From Bacillus multifaciens (GTDB taxonomy: Bacteria; Bacillota; Bacilli; Bacillales; Bacillaceae_G), in the NCBI RefSeq assembly GCF_030756675.1, contig NZ_JAVBXD010000001.1, forward strand, positions 239,803 to 303,802: a stretch of 64,000 nucleotides of DNA, in the 5' to 3' direction. Below are positions 37,895 to 46,707 of this stretch, one piece after another. The translations under genes were made by a program, and so were the position numbers. The notes beneath the pieces were generated by a model that did not search any database, was not told the DNA's origin, and saw nothing but the letters and a program-made list of their open reading frames with translations. Position 1 is the stretch's first letter. Each line of letters begins with the position of its first letter.

Positions 37895-40042
37895 TTATTT
37901 CACCTTTTCTTCTGTTAATTTCGGATACTTTATCCGAGAGTGGAAAATTCCATTTAATGTTTCACACAATGTTTTCCCGACAATTTGCAGTTCTTTAAAT
38001 GTTAAATTACATTCACTGAATTGGCCATCTTGTAAACGATCTTTAATAATACTACGAACAAGATTATTAATTTGCTCCGGTGTTGGTGTATTCATCGAAC
38101 GAACTGCCGCTTCTACACTATCAGCAATCCCAACAATTGCTGACTCTTTAGATGTTGCCTTTGGTCCTGGATAGCGAAACATCTCTTCAGTATATTTCTC
38201 TTTATCTTCTTGCATTGCTTTGTAGTAGAAAAATTTTAACAATGTCGTACCATGATGCTGGGCCGCAATATCAATGATTTCTTGCGGAATATGATGTTCT
38301 TCTAACATTTTCACTCCATTTGTAACGTGAGCGATAATAATATCTCTACTTGTTTCAGGGTCTAATCGATCATGAGGATTTGAAATACCCATTTGATTTT
38401 CAATAAAGAAATGTGGCTGCACCGTTTTTCCAATATCATGATAATATGCTCCTACGCGCGCTAGCACCCCATTTGCTCCCACAGCTTCACATGCTGCTTC
38501 CGATAAATTCGCAACCATAACACTATGATGATACGTGCCTGGTGCTTCTAACAGAATTTTACGAAGCAACGGATGGTTCGGGCTTGCCAATTCTATTAAT
38601 TTCATACTAGAGACAAGACCAAGACCACTCTCTAAATACGGCAATATCCCCATCGCTAAAATAGATGAAATAATCCCAGACGCCGCTGCCATTAGTAAAT
38701 GTGTTCCAATCTCAATCGCTGAAAAGTTTCCGTTACGCAGTAGCAATAAAGCCGCTAATACAACAACATTTAAAATCGATACAAGTATCCCTACTTGCAG
38801 CAGCATTGTGCGACGATGTTTTTCTCGCAAGAAAATACTAACAGAAAGCGAGCTTAGCAATACATAAATTCCGACTGCATAATTAAGTGTACTCGTTACA
38901 CCTTCGTTAAATAAAATACTGCCGCACACCGAAAAAATCACACTTGTTATAAATACAAATCGATCACCAATCATCAGTTTGACTAATATAGTCCCCATTG
39001 CAACAGGAGCAATATAAGCAATACCGACATATTCTAACTTTTGAAACAAACTAATAATTTTCATTAAAACAACTGTAATAGCAACAATTGTCGTATAAGC
39101 TAAAATGTATGGCTTGTCCTCTCTTCTTGGCTTTAAAAACGCCTCAAATTGCTTATGCATGAAAAATAAAAGAACACCAATAAAAATCGCTAGCCCTAAA
39201 TACGGCTGAAACGAATTACTTTGATCTAGTAAGCCCACTAACTTTAACTGTTCATACGCTTCTCTTGTAATCGTTTCCCCTTCTTTTACAAGAATTTGAC
39301 CTTGCAAAATATAAACAGGAGCTACTTGATCGATTGCCATTTGCTTTCTTTCTTTCGTTGCATTCGAATCATAAAAATAGTTCGGTACAATCGCATACTG
39401 TCCAAGCGCGGTAATTGCTTGTTTCAATTCATTGCTGACAGATACATTTTTTAACTCGTTAGTAATGCGATCTTTAAACTGATCTACTTCATTCATTTTA
39501 ATGTGAGAGCTCATTAAACTATTAACAGCTGTAACAGTTGATTCTCTCGCTATAAGAAGCTGATCTTCTGTCGCACCTAAAAATTGTAATAACACTTGAT
39601 CAGACAAGCTTTTCGTTAACTCTGTTGGAAGTTTCTTCTTTAACTTGTCCAATCTTTCTGCCGCCGACAATTTATGTTGTCCTTCTGGCGCCGAAGCGGT
39701 TGCATTTGACTCTGCATCCACCTCTTTAATTGCATCAAAGACTGAGTTCACAACATCAATCCGGTTTTGCTTATATTCACTTCGATATGTATACTGATCT
39801 TCAACCTTTTGAGCCGCTTCTCTCTTTTTCTTTTCTGTCGTTACTTTATCTTCAATTTTTATCGGAGAATGAATTGTCTTTTTGGAAATAGACAACATTT
39901 TGATATCGAGTTGTTCCGGTTTTACATTATTCATCAGTGCAAAAAATAACACTGCCCCTATTAAAATATAAGAAATCCAGCTCAGTTTTTTCGAATGCTG
40001 TAAATTACGAAACCACTTAGCAACTTCTTGAAAACTTGACAT
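37895..40042 (-). CDS. pgpH: c-di-AMP phosphodiesterase PgpH (7TM-HD)
   Basis: 715 residues: one N-terminal helix (about 22-38), a large extracellular 7TMR-HDED domain (to about 280), seven transmembrane helices (about 285-470) and a cytoplasmic HD domain. The metal motif is YYHDIGKT with LIAHVTNG/AAQHHGT histidines. Homologues hydrolyse c-di-AMP, controlling potassium and wall homeostasis. Orthologue of B. subtilis yqfF, in the same order below phoH. Confidence 0.93.
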   Translation of the reverse strand: MSSFQEVAKWFRNLQHSKKLSWISYILIGAVLFFALMNNVKPEQLDIKMLSISKKTIHSPIKIEDKVTTEKKKREAAQKVEDQYTYRSEYKQNRIDVVNSVFDAIKEVDAESNATASAPEGQHKLSAAERLDKLKKKLPTELTKSLSDQVLLQFLGATEDQLLIARESTVTAVNSLMSSHIKMNEVDQFKDRITNELKNVSVSNELKQAITALGQYAIVPNYFYDSNATKERKQMAIDQVAPVYILQGQILVKEGETITREAYEQLKLVGLLDQSNSFQPYLGLAIFIGVLLFFMHKQFEAFLKPRREDKPYILAYTTIVAITVVLMKIISLFQKLEYVGIAYIAPVAMGTILVKLMIGDRFVFITSVIFSVCGSILFNEGVTSTLNYAVGIYVLLSSLSVSIFLREKHRRTMLLQVGILVSILNVVVLAALLLLRNGNFSAIEIGTHLLMAAASGIISSILAMGILPYLESGLGLVSSMKLIELASPNHPLLRKILLEAPGTYHHSVMVANLSEAACEAVGANGVLARVGAYYHDIGKTVQPHFFIENQMGISNPHDRLDPETSRDIIIAHVTNGVKMLEEHHIPQEIIDIAAQHHGTTLLKFFYYKAMQEDKEKYTEEMFRYPGPKATSKESAIVGIADSVEAAVRSMNTPTPEQINNLVRSIIKDRLQDGQFSECNLTFKELQIVGKTLCETLNGIFHSRIKYPKLTEEKVK

Positions 40043-40188
40043 AATTACAATACCTTCTCCTCTCCAAATATTAAGTGAAACTTCCTTTTCACATATTTAA
40101 GCACAAGGACAAATGCCCTTTTCTTTATTTATGATAATAAAAAATAAAGCGTTAGCCAACCTGTTCACAATATCTATAAAAAATATAC

Positions 40189-40430
40189 AGTGAAACTTCC
40201 TTCTATATAAATCTGAATTAAAAAACCGACATAAAACATTCTTTTTCGGTGGGCGAGAGCATCTGGCCATGCACAGAGGCGGTCAGGGCCCTTTCCTGCC
40301 ACATGCAAGGTAAAACAAAGGGAGAAAGTAAGTGCAGGCCCCTTTTGTTCTGCACAACCGCAACCTATATGTCGAAAATTTAAAACGGATTCATATAAAA
40401 CGCTTTTCTCTAAAAGGTTAGTTGAACACC
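40189..40430. repeat. bcr1-type element split by MITE copy E
   Basis: AGTGAAACTTCCTT ends at 40203 and CGCTTTTCTCTAAAAGGTTAGTTGAAC resumes after 40397. Joined, they match the start of the repeat at 5553 (AGTGAAACTTCC ... CGCTTTTTTTCATGAAAGGTTAGTTGAACC). Confidence 0.6.
40204..40397. repeat. MITE-like repeat, copy E
   Basis: 194 bp with the best-preserved inverted ends: TATATAAATCTGAATTAAAA at left and the complement of AATTTAAAACGGATTCATATA at right. The core has GAGCATCTGGCCATGC and GCGGTCAGGGCCC. It occupies the 423-bp gap between phoH and pgpH, nested inside a bcr1-type repeat. Confidence 0.88.
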
Positions 40431-40465
40431 ATTGTGATAAAAAGAAATGATCCTTACAAGCAGGA

Positions 40466-41425
40466 TCATTCCATTTTATCATATGCTTCAATAATACGCT
40501 GTACGAGTGGATGACGAACAACATCCGACTGCTCAAGTTTAATAAACGAAAGACCAGGCACACGGTCTAACACATTCGCCGCAATAGAAAGACCAGATTT
40601 CACACCTTTTGGTAAATCAATCTGAGATGGGTCTCCTGTTACAACCATTTTTGAGCCAAATCCAAGACGTGTTAAAAACATTTTAATTTGTGCTCCAGTT
40701 GTATTTTGCGCCTCATCTAAAATCACAAATGCGTCATCGAGTGTGCGTCCTCTCATGTACGCTAGCGGAGCAACTTCAATGATACCGCGTTCCATCATTC
40801 TTTGCGTATGCTCTTGCCCAAGTACATCATGAAGAGCGTCATAAAGAGGTCGTAAATACGGATCCACTTTTTCTTTCAAATCTCCAGGTAAAAAGCCGAG
40901 ACTTTCTCCAGCTTCCACAGCAGGTCTTGTTAAAATAATTTTTTTCACATAACCATTTTTTAATGCTCGAACAGCCATTACTACAGCTAAATATGTTTTC
41001 CCAGTACCCGCCGGTCCCATCCCAAACACAATGTCATTTTTCTTAATGGCATAAATATATTGCCTTTGTCCCATTGTCTTCACACGGATGGACTTACCTT
41101 TTGCTGTTTTAAAAATCTCCTCTTCATATAACTCTTCAAAATGAGCCAGTTTCCCTTGACGTCCAAGCTGAATGGCATAGATCACATCACGCTCAGAAAT
41201 CGATATACCCTTGCGAATCACAACTAAAAGTTGTTGTAATATCCCTTCAACAAGAGCTACCGCTTCATTTGTTCCGGAAACACGAACAGATTCACCTCTC
41301 GTAACAATCGATACCTCAAGTTCATTCTCAATTATTTTTAAATGTGCATCATTTACTCCAAACAAAGCAATTGCTTCATTATGGTTTTCCAATTGTTGAT
41401 TCATCTCTACTAATTGTTCAGCCAT
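40466..41425 (-). CDS. phoH: PhoH-like ATPase
   Basis: 319 residues: N-terminal KH-like segment (about 20-85) and an AAA/RecA-type ATPase with Walker A GPAGTGKT and Walker B FVILDEAQN; ITGDPSQID-type sequence VTGDPSQIDLP follows. It is thought to act on RNA with YbeY. Eight bp downstream of yqfD. Confidence 0.93.
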   Translation of the reverse strand: MAEQLVEMNQQLENHNEAIALFGVNDAHLKIIENELEVSIVTRGESVRVSGTNEAVALVEGILQQLLVVIRKGISISERDVIYAIQLGRQGKLAHFEELYEEEIFKTAKGKSIRVKTMGQRQYIYAIKKNDIVFGMGPAGTGKTYLAVVMAVRALKNGYVKKIILTRPAVEAGESLGFLPGDLKEKVDPYLRPLYDALHDVLGQEHTQRMMERGIIEVAPLAYMRGRTLDDAFVILDEAQNTTGAQIKMFLTRLGFGSKMVVTGDPSQIDLPKGVKSGLSIAANVLDRVPGLSFIKLEQSDVVRHPLVQRIIEAYDKME

Positions 41426-41432
41426 TAATTAC

Positions 41433-42632
41433 TCAATCTCCTTGAATATCGGATTCAGATATCGGTTGAGCCTCTGCAATATTCTCAATCACTGTATAAT
41501 GCAACAATAATTTCAAGTTTCCATTCTCAACCTGTTTATGCAAAACTTTCTTCCCTATAATCATAGCACGTTCATCCAATTTTTTCTTTAATTCTTTTTG
41601 CCCCATTTCCTCCGCCACCGCTATTGCCTGTTTTTCTGTATATTCACGGTTTGCTTCTTCCTCTTCACGTACAATCGCTTTTTCATAAGCAATCGGCAGT
41701 GTAAAACCAAGCAATTTCACATCATGTCTTACTGTCTCAGTTTTAGACTGCTTATATTTATCATGCTGAAATCCCCATATTTTTATTTTCATGTTTCCAA
41801 AAGTAAGATAATGTTCTTTATATGAATCCCCTGTATAAACTTGAAATTTCGTTTTTAGGGGTACCTCCACTTTAGACTTGTACCAAGTTTCACCAAATAC
41901 AACACCTTTGGCTGAAACAATCGTAGGACTCTCTTCTTTCCCATACATTCCTGACACAAGAAGTTGTCCTTTTTGCACATAATCATTTTTCATAACTATT
42001 GGTTTTCCTATCTCTACAAACATTTTTGTAACAATCGCTTCTTTTTTGGCAACTAAATGTTGCGGCACCTGTTCTTCTTCTTTCTTCGGCTCATTTTTTT
42101 CAACTATTTTAAAATGATACGTCGTTCCTTTTACGTCCAAACCAACCCATGTTATGGCGTTAATATTATCAGTCAAATAACGCTGTATATTTTCTACACT
42201 CGGCATTTGAAATTGTAGCTTCCCTTTTTTAATACCCATTTTATCTAATTCTTTCATCACAATATATTCCGTCTCTGGCTTCGCTCCTGTTATCTCTACT
42301 TTCCATACCATATTTGATAAAACAATGACACCTAAGAAAAATAAGAGAAAACCAACAAGAAAACCACTATTTCGAAGTAAGCGCTTATTCCAAAACGGAA
42401 CTCCGTAACGTCCAATAAAATATAGATTGCATTCATTTTTACGGTAAATCGGGCGTAATCGTTTCACATCTCGTAGCAATATACAAAATACAAGTGTATC
42501 ATCTGCAACTTTCTTAACGTCCCAAACTAGAATATCTCTTCGTACACATTCGTTAATAAATCGTTCTGCACCTCTTCCTTGAATTCGCACTTTTACATAC
42601 CCAATCCATTTTGTGAACCACTTATTTTTCAT
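41433..42632 (-). CDS. yqfD: sporulation protein YqfD
   Basis: 399 residues with one transmembrane helix (about 90-112) and a large extracytoplasmic region. Start region WIGYVKVRIQGRGAERFIN is diagnostic. In B. subtilis the yqfC-yqfD pair is sigma-E dependent and needed for efficient sporulation. Here yqfC and yqfD are separated by 173 bp with a terminator and a possible small ORF, so yqfD probably has its own promoter. GGAGGCGAGCT precedes the start. Confidence 0.92.
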   Translation of the reverse strand: MKNKWFTKWIGYVKVRIQGRGAERFINECVRRDILVWDVKKVADDTLVFCILLRDVKRLRPIYRKNECNLYFIGRYGVPFWNKRLLRNSGFLVGFLLFFLGVIVLSNMVWKVEITGAKPETEYIVMKELDKMGIKKGKLQFQMPSVENIQRYLTDNINAITWVGLDVKGTTYHFKIVEKNEPKKEEEQVPQHLVAKKEAIVTKMFVEIGKPIVMKNDYVQKGQLLVSGMYGKEESPTIVSAKGVVFGETWYKSKVEVPLKTKFQVYTGDSYKEHYLTFGNMKIKIWGFQHDKYKQSKTETVRHDVKLLGFTLPIAYEKAIVREEEEANREYTEKQAIAVAEEMGQKELKKKLDERAMIIGKKVLHKQVENGNLKLLLHYTVIENIAEAQPISESDIQGD

Positions 42633-42654
42633 AGCTCGCCTCCATCAGCTTTCT

Positions 42655-42687
42655 AAAAAAGGCGCAGCCTCTTGAGAGATCTGCACC
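42655..42687 (-). terminator. terminator between yqfC and yqfD
   Basis: Minus-strand GGTGCAGATCTC / GAGGCTGCGCC imperfect stem, loop TCAA, then TTTTTT. It would stop or reduce read-through from yqfC into yqfD-phoH. Confidence 0.7.
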
Positions 42688-42708
42688 ACCTCTATGACTT
42701 TACTCCGC

Positions 42709-42804
42709 TCATACAGTCAGTAGTAGGAGGACTAAGAAGTAAATATTTCCTAACCACTTGCCCCTGGTTCGTTTAACAAAACCTCTCATGAATAACAGTT
42801 TCAT
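42709..42804 (-). CDS. possible 31-residue membrane peptide
   Basis: Starts two bases after the yqfC stop with AAAGGAAAATGAA as overlapping ribosome site and ends 22 bp before the terminator. The product has a basic N-part (FVKRTRGKW) and a hydrophobic C-end (IYFLVLLLL), as expected for a small single-pass protein. No homologue is known to me; it could be chance. Its position suggests translation coupled to yqfC. Confidence 0.35.
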   Translation of the reverse strand: MKLLFMRGFVKRTRGKWLGNIYFLVLLLLTV

Positions 42805-42805
42805 T

Positions 42806-43099
42806 TCATTTTCCTTTTTTTTCATCTTCTAAAAACAAGACTTGTTCAATGGTTCCTTCAAGTAAAAGCTCTTCGGGAAGAATTGTCTTAATTACAAAAG
42901 AATCTCCTTTTATTAATAATTGTCCTTGTTTTAATAAAAGTCGTACCTCTTTATCACTAAATACCAATAATCCACGATGATTTTCTATATAAATATGTAC
43001 CTGCCCAACAAGTGTAATTCTCGGCAGATCCATGAATACATCTGCAGGTAGGTCTATCTGCTTCGTAATCCAATTTTTCATTTGCTGCAACTTTCTCAT
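42806..43099 (-). CDS. yqfC: sporulation protein YqfC (YabP family)
   Basis: 97 residues, soluble, with LPRITLVGQVHIYIENHRG in the first half, typical of YabP/YqfC. In B. subtilis it is expressed in the mother cell under sigma-E. The start at 43099 fits GAGGGGGGTCTTCG; six codons upstream are not supported. Not coupled to yqfD here. Confidence 0.9.
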   Translation of the reverse strand: MRKLQQMKNWITKQIDLPADVFMDLPRITLVGQVHIYIENHRGLLVFSDKEVRLLLKQGQLLIKGDSFVIKTILPEELLLEGTIEQVLFLEDEKKGK

Positions 43100-43172
43100 C
43101 GAAGACCCCCCTCTCATCCCATATGTATGAAAAAAAAGCTTGTAATATCACGTCCAAATTGAAAAAAAACAT

Positions 43173-43207
43173 AAAAAAGCATCTCATTATAAATGAGACG
43201 CTTTTTT
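43173..43207 (-). terminator. terminator of rpsU-yqeY
   Basis: AGCGTCTCAT / ATGAGATGCT stem (one G-U) with TTTTTT on the minus strand, overlapping the yqeY stop. Confidence 0.88.
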
Positions 43208-43649
43208 ATGCTAATAGTTGTGAAACAAGCCTATTCACTTGTGAGCCATCTGCTTTACCTTTTACTTTCGGTAAAACAGCACTCATCACTTTGCCCATAT
43301 CAGCTTTAGAAGCTGCACCAACTTCAGAGATAGATTGCTGAATAACAGCAAGCAATTCTTCTTCTGTCAATTGCTCTGGCAAATATGTTTCTAAAATCTG
43401 AATTTCGCTTTTCAGTTTATCAACAAGGTCTTCACGACCCGCTTTTTCAAATTCAAGGAGGGAGTCTTTATACTGTTTTACTTCACGAGCTAAAACTGTT
43501 AGTTCCTCTTCTTCTGTAAGAGAGTTCTGCAGTTTAATTGCTTCATTTTGTAAAGCAGACTTAACCATACGAATAACGGTTAATTTTTCTTTTTCTCTAT
43601 TCTTCATCGCTTGTTTCATATCATCGTTTAAACGACTGAGAAGACTCAT
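43206..43649 (-). CDS. yqeY: GatB/YqeY domain protein
   Basis: 147 residues, the stand-alone YqeY fold related to the tail of Gat[24 protein letters not shown] at the start and [21 protein letters not shown] at the end. It may interact with tRNA; role unproven. 15 bp downstream of rpsU in the common rpsU-yqeY pair. Confidence 0.93.
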   Translation of the reverse strand: MSLLSRLNDDMKQAMKNREKEKLTVIRMVKSALQNEAIKLQNSLTEEEELTVLAREVKQYKDSLLEFEKAGREDLVDKLKSEIQILETYLPEQLTEEELLAVIQQSISEVGAASKADMGKVMSAVLPKVKGKADGSQVNRLVSQLLA

Positions 43650-43664
43650 AAATTACACCCTCTC

Positions 43665-43838
43665 TTAGAATTTACGCTTTCTTGCCGCTTCAGATTTCTT
43701 CTTACGTTTTACGCTTGGCTTTTCATAGAACTCGCGTTTTCTTGCCTCAGCAAGCGTACCAGCTTTAGAAGTTGATCTTTTAAAACGGCGAAGTGCATCC
43801 TCCAAAGACTCGTTTTTACGAACGACTGTTTTTGACAT
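43665..43838 (-). CDS. rpsU: 30S ribosomal protein S21
   Basis: 57 residues, very basic: [20 protein letters not shown] to ARKRKF. It sits at the platform of the small subunit near the mRNA 5' region. The start at 43838 has GGAGGGAGGGAAAGAGA upstream; an open extension to 43886 includes that site. Confidence 0.97.
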   Translation of the reverse strand: MSKTVVRKNESLEDALRRFKRSTSKAGTLAEARKREFYEKPSVKRKKKSEAARKRKF

Positions 43839-43964
43839 TCTCTTTCCCTCCCTCCGAAACATCCACTTACATCCTAATTTCAGCATGCAAAAAGAAACAC
43901 TTTCTCAGCATGTCTTTTACGATTATAATACATTTTATACTTTTAGGTCAACTATCTGATAAAA

Positions 43965-43995
43965 GAAAAGAAGAGCACTTACTCTTCTTTTTTTC
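43965..43995. terminator. hairpin terminator between deoC and rpsU
   Basis: AGAAGAG / CTCTTCT stem with T-rich tracts on both strands. It isolates the rpsU promoter from transcription entering across the repeats. Confidence 0.6.
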
Positions 43996-44094
43996 ACGGC
44001 ACGTGCAATTTCGATACAAATTTCTATATCAATGCGATATTATTCTACAAAAATATCCGCCTCTACTTTTCCATCGTCTAAGTACTGCACCGTA

Positions 44095-44252
44095 AGCTGC
44101 TATGCAGAAAAAAAGGGCCTGCACTTACTTTCTCCCTTTGTTTGAACTTCGCATGTGGCTGAAAAAGGCCCTGACCGCTTCTACGCATGGCCAGATGCTC
44201 TCGTCCACCGAAAAAGAATGGTTTTCTGTCTTTTTTGATTTGGACTTATATA
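44095..44252. repeat. MITE-like repeat, copy F (reverse, one end lost)
   Basis: Reverse orientation: CTGCTATGCAGAAAAAAAGG, GCATGGCCAGATGCTCTCG, ending TTTGATTTGGACTTATATA. The inverted repeat expected on the left side is missing. Lies with the next two repeats in the 680-bp gap between rpsU and deoC. Confidence 0.8.
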
Positions 44253-44278
44253 AACGACCGGCTCCGCTTTTATTTTAT

Positions 44279-44398
44279 CCAGCTACGGCCGCTAGAACAA
44301 TCGGTCGTTTCACTCTTTCCTACGAGGCAAATAGCGCCTCTACGTCAAGAGCTCCAACGCCCTCATGTTCTAAGCAAGCGGCTTCCGCTTTTATTTTA
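44279..44398. repeat. structured repeat family R3, unit 1
   Basis: 120 bp starting CCAGCTACGGCCGCTAGAAC and ending GCGGCTTCCGCTTTTATTT. Arms GCCGCTAGAAC and GTTCTAAGCAAGCGGC pair; ACGAGG pairs with CCTC internally. Homologous to the unit at 63876, where the same arms carry different, still complementary bases. Confidence 0.7.
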
Positions 44399-44512
44399 TC
44401 CAGCTGCACCTCCTAGCCCCTCACGTCTAAGAACCTTCCACGCGAGAAGGTAAAGAACACCTTCTGCGTGAAAGAACCTTAGCCGACAGGGCTAAACAGT
44501 CGCCTCCGCTTT
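44399..44512. repeat. structured repeat family R3, unit 2
   Basis: Tandem neighbour beginning TCCAGCTGCACCTCCTAGCC. Nested stems: TAGCCC with GGGCTA, TCTAAG with CTTAG, ACGCGAGAAGGT with ACCTTCTGCGT. Ends CCTCCGCTTTTAAATT at the deoC stop. Confidence 0.65.
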
Positions 44513-44516
44513 TAAA

Positions 44517-45182
44517 TTAATAATCAGTTGTTGCTGTTTTTCCGCTTACTAGTGCTACGCCAGAGCTTGTTCCAATGCGCGTTGCACCTGCTTCTATCAT
44601 TGCATCCATGCCTTTTTCGTCACGAACACCGCCTGATGCTTTTACACCGATATTTGGTCCTACTGTTTTTCTCATCAACGCAACATCTTCTACTGTTGCA
44701 CCGCCTGTTGAAAATCCTGTTGATGTTTTTACGAAATCAACGCCTGCTTTTACAGACAATTCACAAGCACGAACTTTTTCTTCTTCTGTAAGTAAGCATG
44801 TTTCAATAATTATTTTCACAAGTGCTTTTCCTTTTGCAGCCTCTACAACAGCGCGAACATCACGCTCTACTAACGCGTCGTTTTTATCTTTTAATGCGCC
44901 GATATTAATTACCATATCAACCTCTGTTGCACCTTTTGCAATCGCATCTGTTGTTTCAAATGCTTTTGTTTCTGGTGTATTTGCTCCAAGAGGAAAGCCA
45001 ATTACTGTACAAACTTTTACATCCGTTCCTTTTAACAGTTCTGCTGCCGTTTCAACCCATGTTGGATTTACACATACAGAAGCAAAATCATGTTGTTTCG
45101 CCTCTTCACATAACGTCACGATTACCTCTTTTTTTGTATCTGGTTTTAATGCTGTATGATCAATTAATTTTGCATAGTTCAT
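44517..45182 (-). CDS. deoC: deoxyribose-phosphate aldolase
   Basis: Cleaves 2-deoxyribose-5-phosphate to glyceraldehyde-3-phosphate and acetaldehyde in deoxynucleoside catabolism. 221 residues, TIM barrel; Schiff-base lysine in FVKTSTGFS and the second lysine in [27 protein letters not shown] precedes the start. Unlike B. subtilis, where deoC is with nupC-pdp, it stands here alone between rpsU and mtaB, with its own promoter and operator-like sites. Confidence 0.96.
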   Translation of the reverse strand: MNYAKLIDHTALKPDTKKEVIVTLCEEAKQHDFASVCVNPTWVETAAELLKGTDVKVCTVIGFPLGANTPETKAFETTDAIAKGATEVDMVINIGALKDKNDALVERDVRAVVEAAKGKALVKIIIETCLLTEEEKVRACELSVKAGVDFVKTSTGFSTGGATVEDVALMRKTVGPNIGVKASGGVRDEKGMDAMIEAGATRIGTSSGVALVSGKTATTDY

Positions 45183-45233
45183 TTAAAAATTGCTCCTTCC
45201 TCAGCTTATACTTAGTGAATTTATCGCTTATCA

Positions 45234-45246
45234 GTTGTCTGACAAC
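45234..45246. promoter_or_regulatory. perfect palindrome GTTGTC-T-GACAAC at the deoC promoter
   Basis: A 6-1-6 perfect inverted repeat, 52 bp before the deoC start and 13 bp after the -10 TATAAT (45260-45265, minus strand). The sequence resembles operators of GntR-family regulators (TNGTCnGACNA). A repressor acting on deoC from this site is inferred; its identity is unknown. Confidence 0.55.
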
Positions 45247-45259
45247 CTTAATCTTCAGC

Positions 45260-45287
45260 ATTATATCATAAAGTATAGCGGTTTCAT
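45260..45287 (-). promoter_or_regulatory. deoC promoter with cre-like site over the -35
   Basis: -10 TATAAT (45260-45265), 16-bp spacer, -35 ATGAAA (45282-45287). The overlapping ATGAAACCGCTATACT fits the cre consensus except at two positions near its end. CcpA control is plausible because deoC is catabolite repressed in B. subtilis, but the match is imperfect. Confidence 0.45.
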
Positions 45288-45307
45288 ATTTTAACTTCTC
45301 CAGCAAA

Positions 45308-45345
45308 TAAAAAAGCATACAAACAAAACTGTTTGCATGCTTTTT
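45308..45345 (-). terminator. terminator after mtaB
   Basis: AGCATGCAAACAG / TTTGTATGCT stem with TTTTTT on the minus strand, directly after the mtaB stop. Confidence 0.88.
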
Positions 45346-45348
45346 CTA

Positions 45349-46701
45349 TTACGCGCTTGCTGATTCTTTTGGAGATGCATCTTCTAGCACACGAACAAAT
45401 TGTGCTTCATTATAAGGATAACCAGCTTTCGTAATTTTTACTTTAATTAATTTACCGATTAATTCTTCAGAACCTTCAAAGACAACTTTTAAGTAATTAT
45501 CTGTATATCCTACATATAACCCTTCACGATCAGCTTCTTTAAATGATTCTTCTGGAATAATCTCAAGTACTTCACCTTCAAACTGTGATGCATATTCTTT
45601 CGCTAATTGATCTGATAATGCAATTAAGCGATGTACACGCTCATTCTTACTTTCTTCTGGTACTTGATCATCCATACGTGCTGCTGGTGTTCCTGTCCGT
45701 TTTGAGTACGGGAATACATGAAGTTCAGAGAAACGATTATTTTTAATGAAATTGAACGTTTCCATAAATTCTTCTTCTGTTTCACCTGGGAAACCAACGA
45801 TAACATCAGATGTAATTGCAAGTCCTGGTAGTGCTTCTTTTAAGCGGTCTAAACGCTCTTGGAAAAACTCCATTGTATATTTACGGCGCATACGTTTTAA
45901 TACAGTATTCGATCCAGATTGAAGCGGAATGTGTAAATGACGGACAACAACTTTAGAATCACGCAGCACTTCAATTACTTCATCTGTAATTTGACTCGCT
46001 TCTATAGAAGAAATGCGAAGGCGTTTTAAACCTGTTACTTGCGCTTCCATATCTCGAAGTAATCCCGCTAAGTTATAATCTTTCATATCTTCACCGTATC
46101 CACCTGTATGAATACCTGTTAAGACGATTTCTTTATAGCCAACATCTACTAATTGCTGCGCTTGGCGAATGACTTCTTTCCCATCACGAGAACGCATTAA
46201 ACCACGAGCCCACGGAATAATACAGAACGTACAGAAATTGTTACATCCTTCTTGAATTTTTAAAGATGCACGCGTACGATCTGTAAAATATGGTACGTCT
46301 AACTCTTCGTATACACGTGTCTTCATAATGTTACGTACAGCATTAATCGGCTGACGTTCATTACGGTATTCTTCAATATAGCCAAGCATTTTCTCACGAT
46401 CTTGCGTTCCGACTACAATATCTACACCCGGAATTGCCATAATTTCCGCTGGAGATGTTTGTGCATAACATCCCGTTACACAAATTACCGCATCAGGATT
46501 TTGACGAACGGCACGACGAATAACTTGACGACTTTTTTTATCCCCTGTATTTGTTACAGTACATGTATTAATTACATACACATCAGCTGTTTTTTCAAAT
46601 TCAGTTCGTTCATAACCACCTTGTTTAAACAGTTGCCAAATTGCTTCTGTCTCGTAGTGGTTCACTTTACAACCTAACGTATGAAACGCAACAGTTGCCA
46701 T
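45349..46701 (-). CDS. mtaB: tRNA (N6-threonylcarbamoyladenosine37-C2) methylthiotransferase MtaB
   Basis: Adds a methylthio group to t6A37 of ANN-decoding tRNAs. 450 residues: N-terminal MTTase domain with three cluster cysteines (GCKVN, NTCTVTN, VTGCYAQ), radical-SAM CxxxCxxC as GCNNFCTFC, C-terminal TRAM domain. Orthologue of B. subtilis yqeV and last gene of the hrcA-...-prmA-rsmE-mtaB series. Confidence 0.95.
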   Translation of the reverse strand: MATVAFHTLGCKVNHYETEAIWQLFKQGGYERTEFEKTADVYVINTCTVTNTGDKKSRQVIRRAVRQNPDAVICVTGCYAQTSPAEIMAIPGVDIVVGTQDREKMLGYIEEYRNERQPINAVRNIMKTRVYEELDVPYFTDRTRASLKIQEGCNNFCTFCIIPWARGLMRSRDGKEVIRQAQQLVDVGYKEIVLTGIHTGGYGEDMKDYNLAGLLRDMEAQVTGLKRLRISSIEASQITDEVIEVLRDSKVVVRHLHIPLQSGSNTVLKRMRRKYTMEFFQERLDRLKEALPGLAITSDVIVGFPGETEEEFMETFNFIKNNRFSELHVFPYSKRTGTPAARMDDQVPEESKNERVHRLIALSDQLAKEYASQFEGEVLEIIPEESFKEADREGLYVGYTDNYLKVVFEGSEELIGKLIKVKITKAGYPYNEAQFVRVLEDASPKESASA

Positions 46702-46707
46702 ATAACT

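Noticed and set aside
40174-40563. 129-codon minus-strand ORF over MITE copy E and the end of phoH, with peptide AGKGPDRLCAWPDAL
   Set aside because: The same peptide (AGKGxDRFxAWPDAL) recurs in short frames over other MITE copies because the DNA repeats; frames are broken differently in each copy, so it is not a gene family.
44102-44453. Two overlapping plus-strand ORFs of 104 and 88 codons between rpsU and deoC
   Set aside because: They run through MITE copy F and R3 units, lack ribosome sites and follow the repeat sequence, not a conserved protein.
44575-45159. 194-codon plus-strand ORF
   Set aside because: Exactly antisense to deoC, with no start site and a Ser/Thr/Phe-rich shadow composition.
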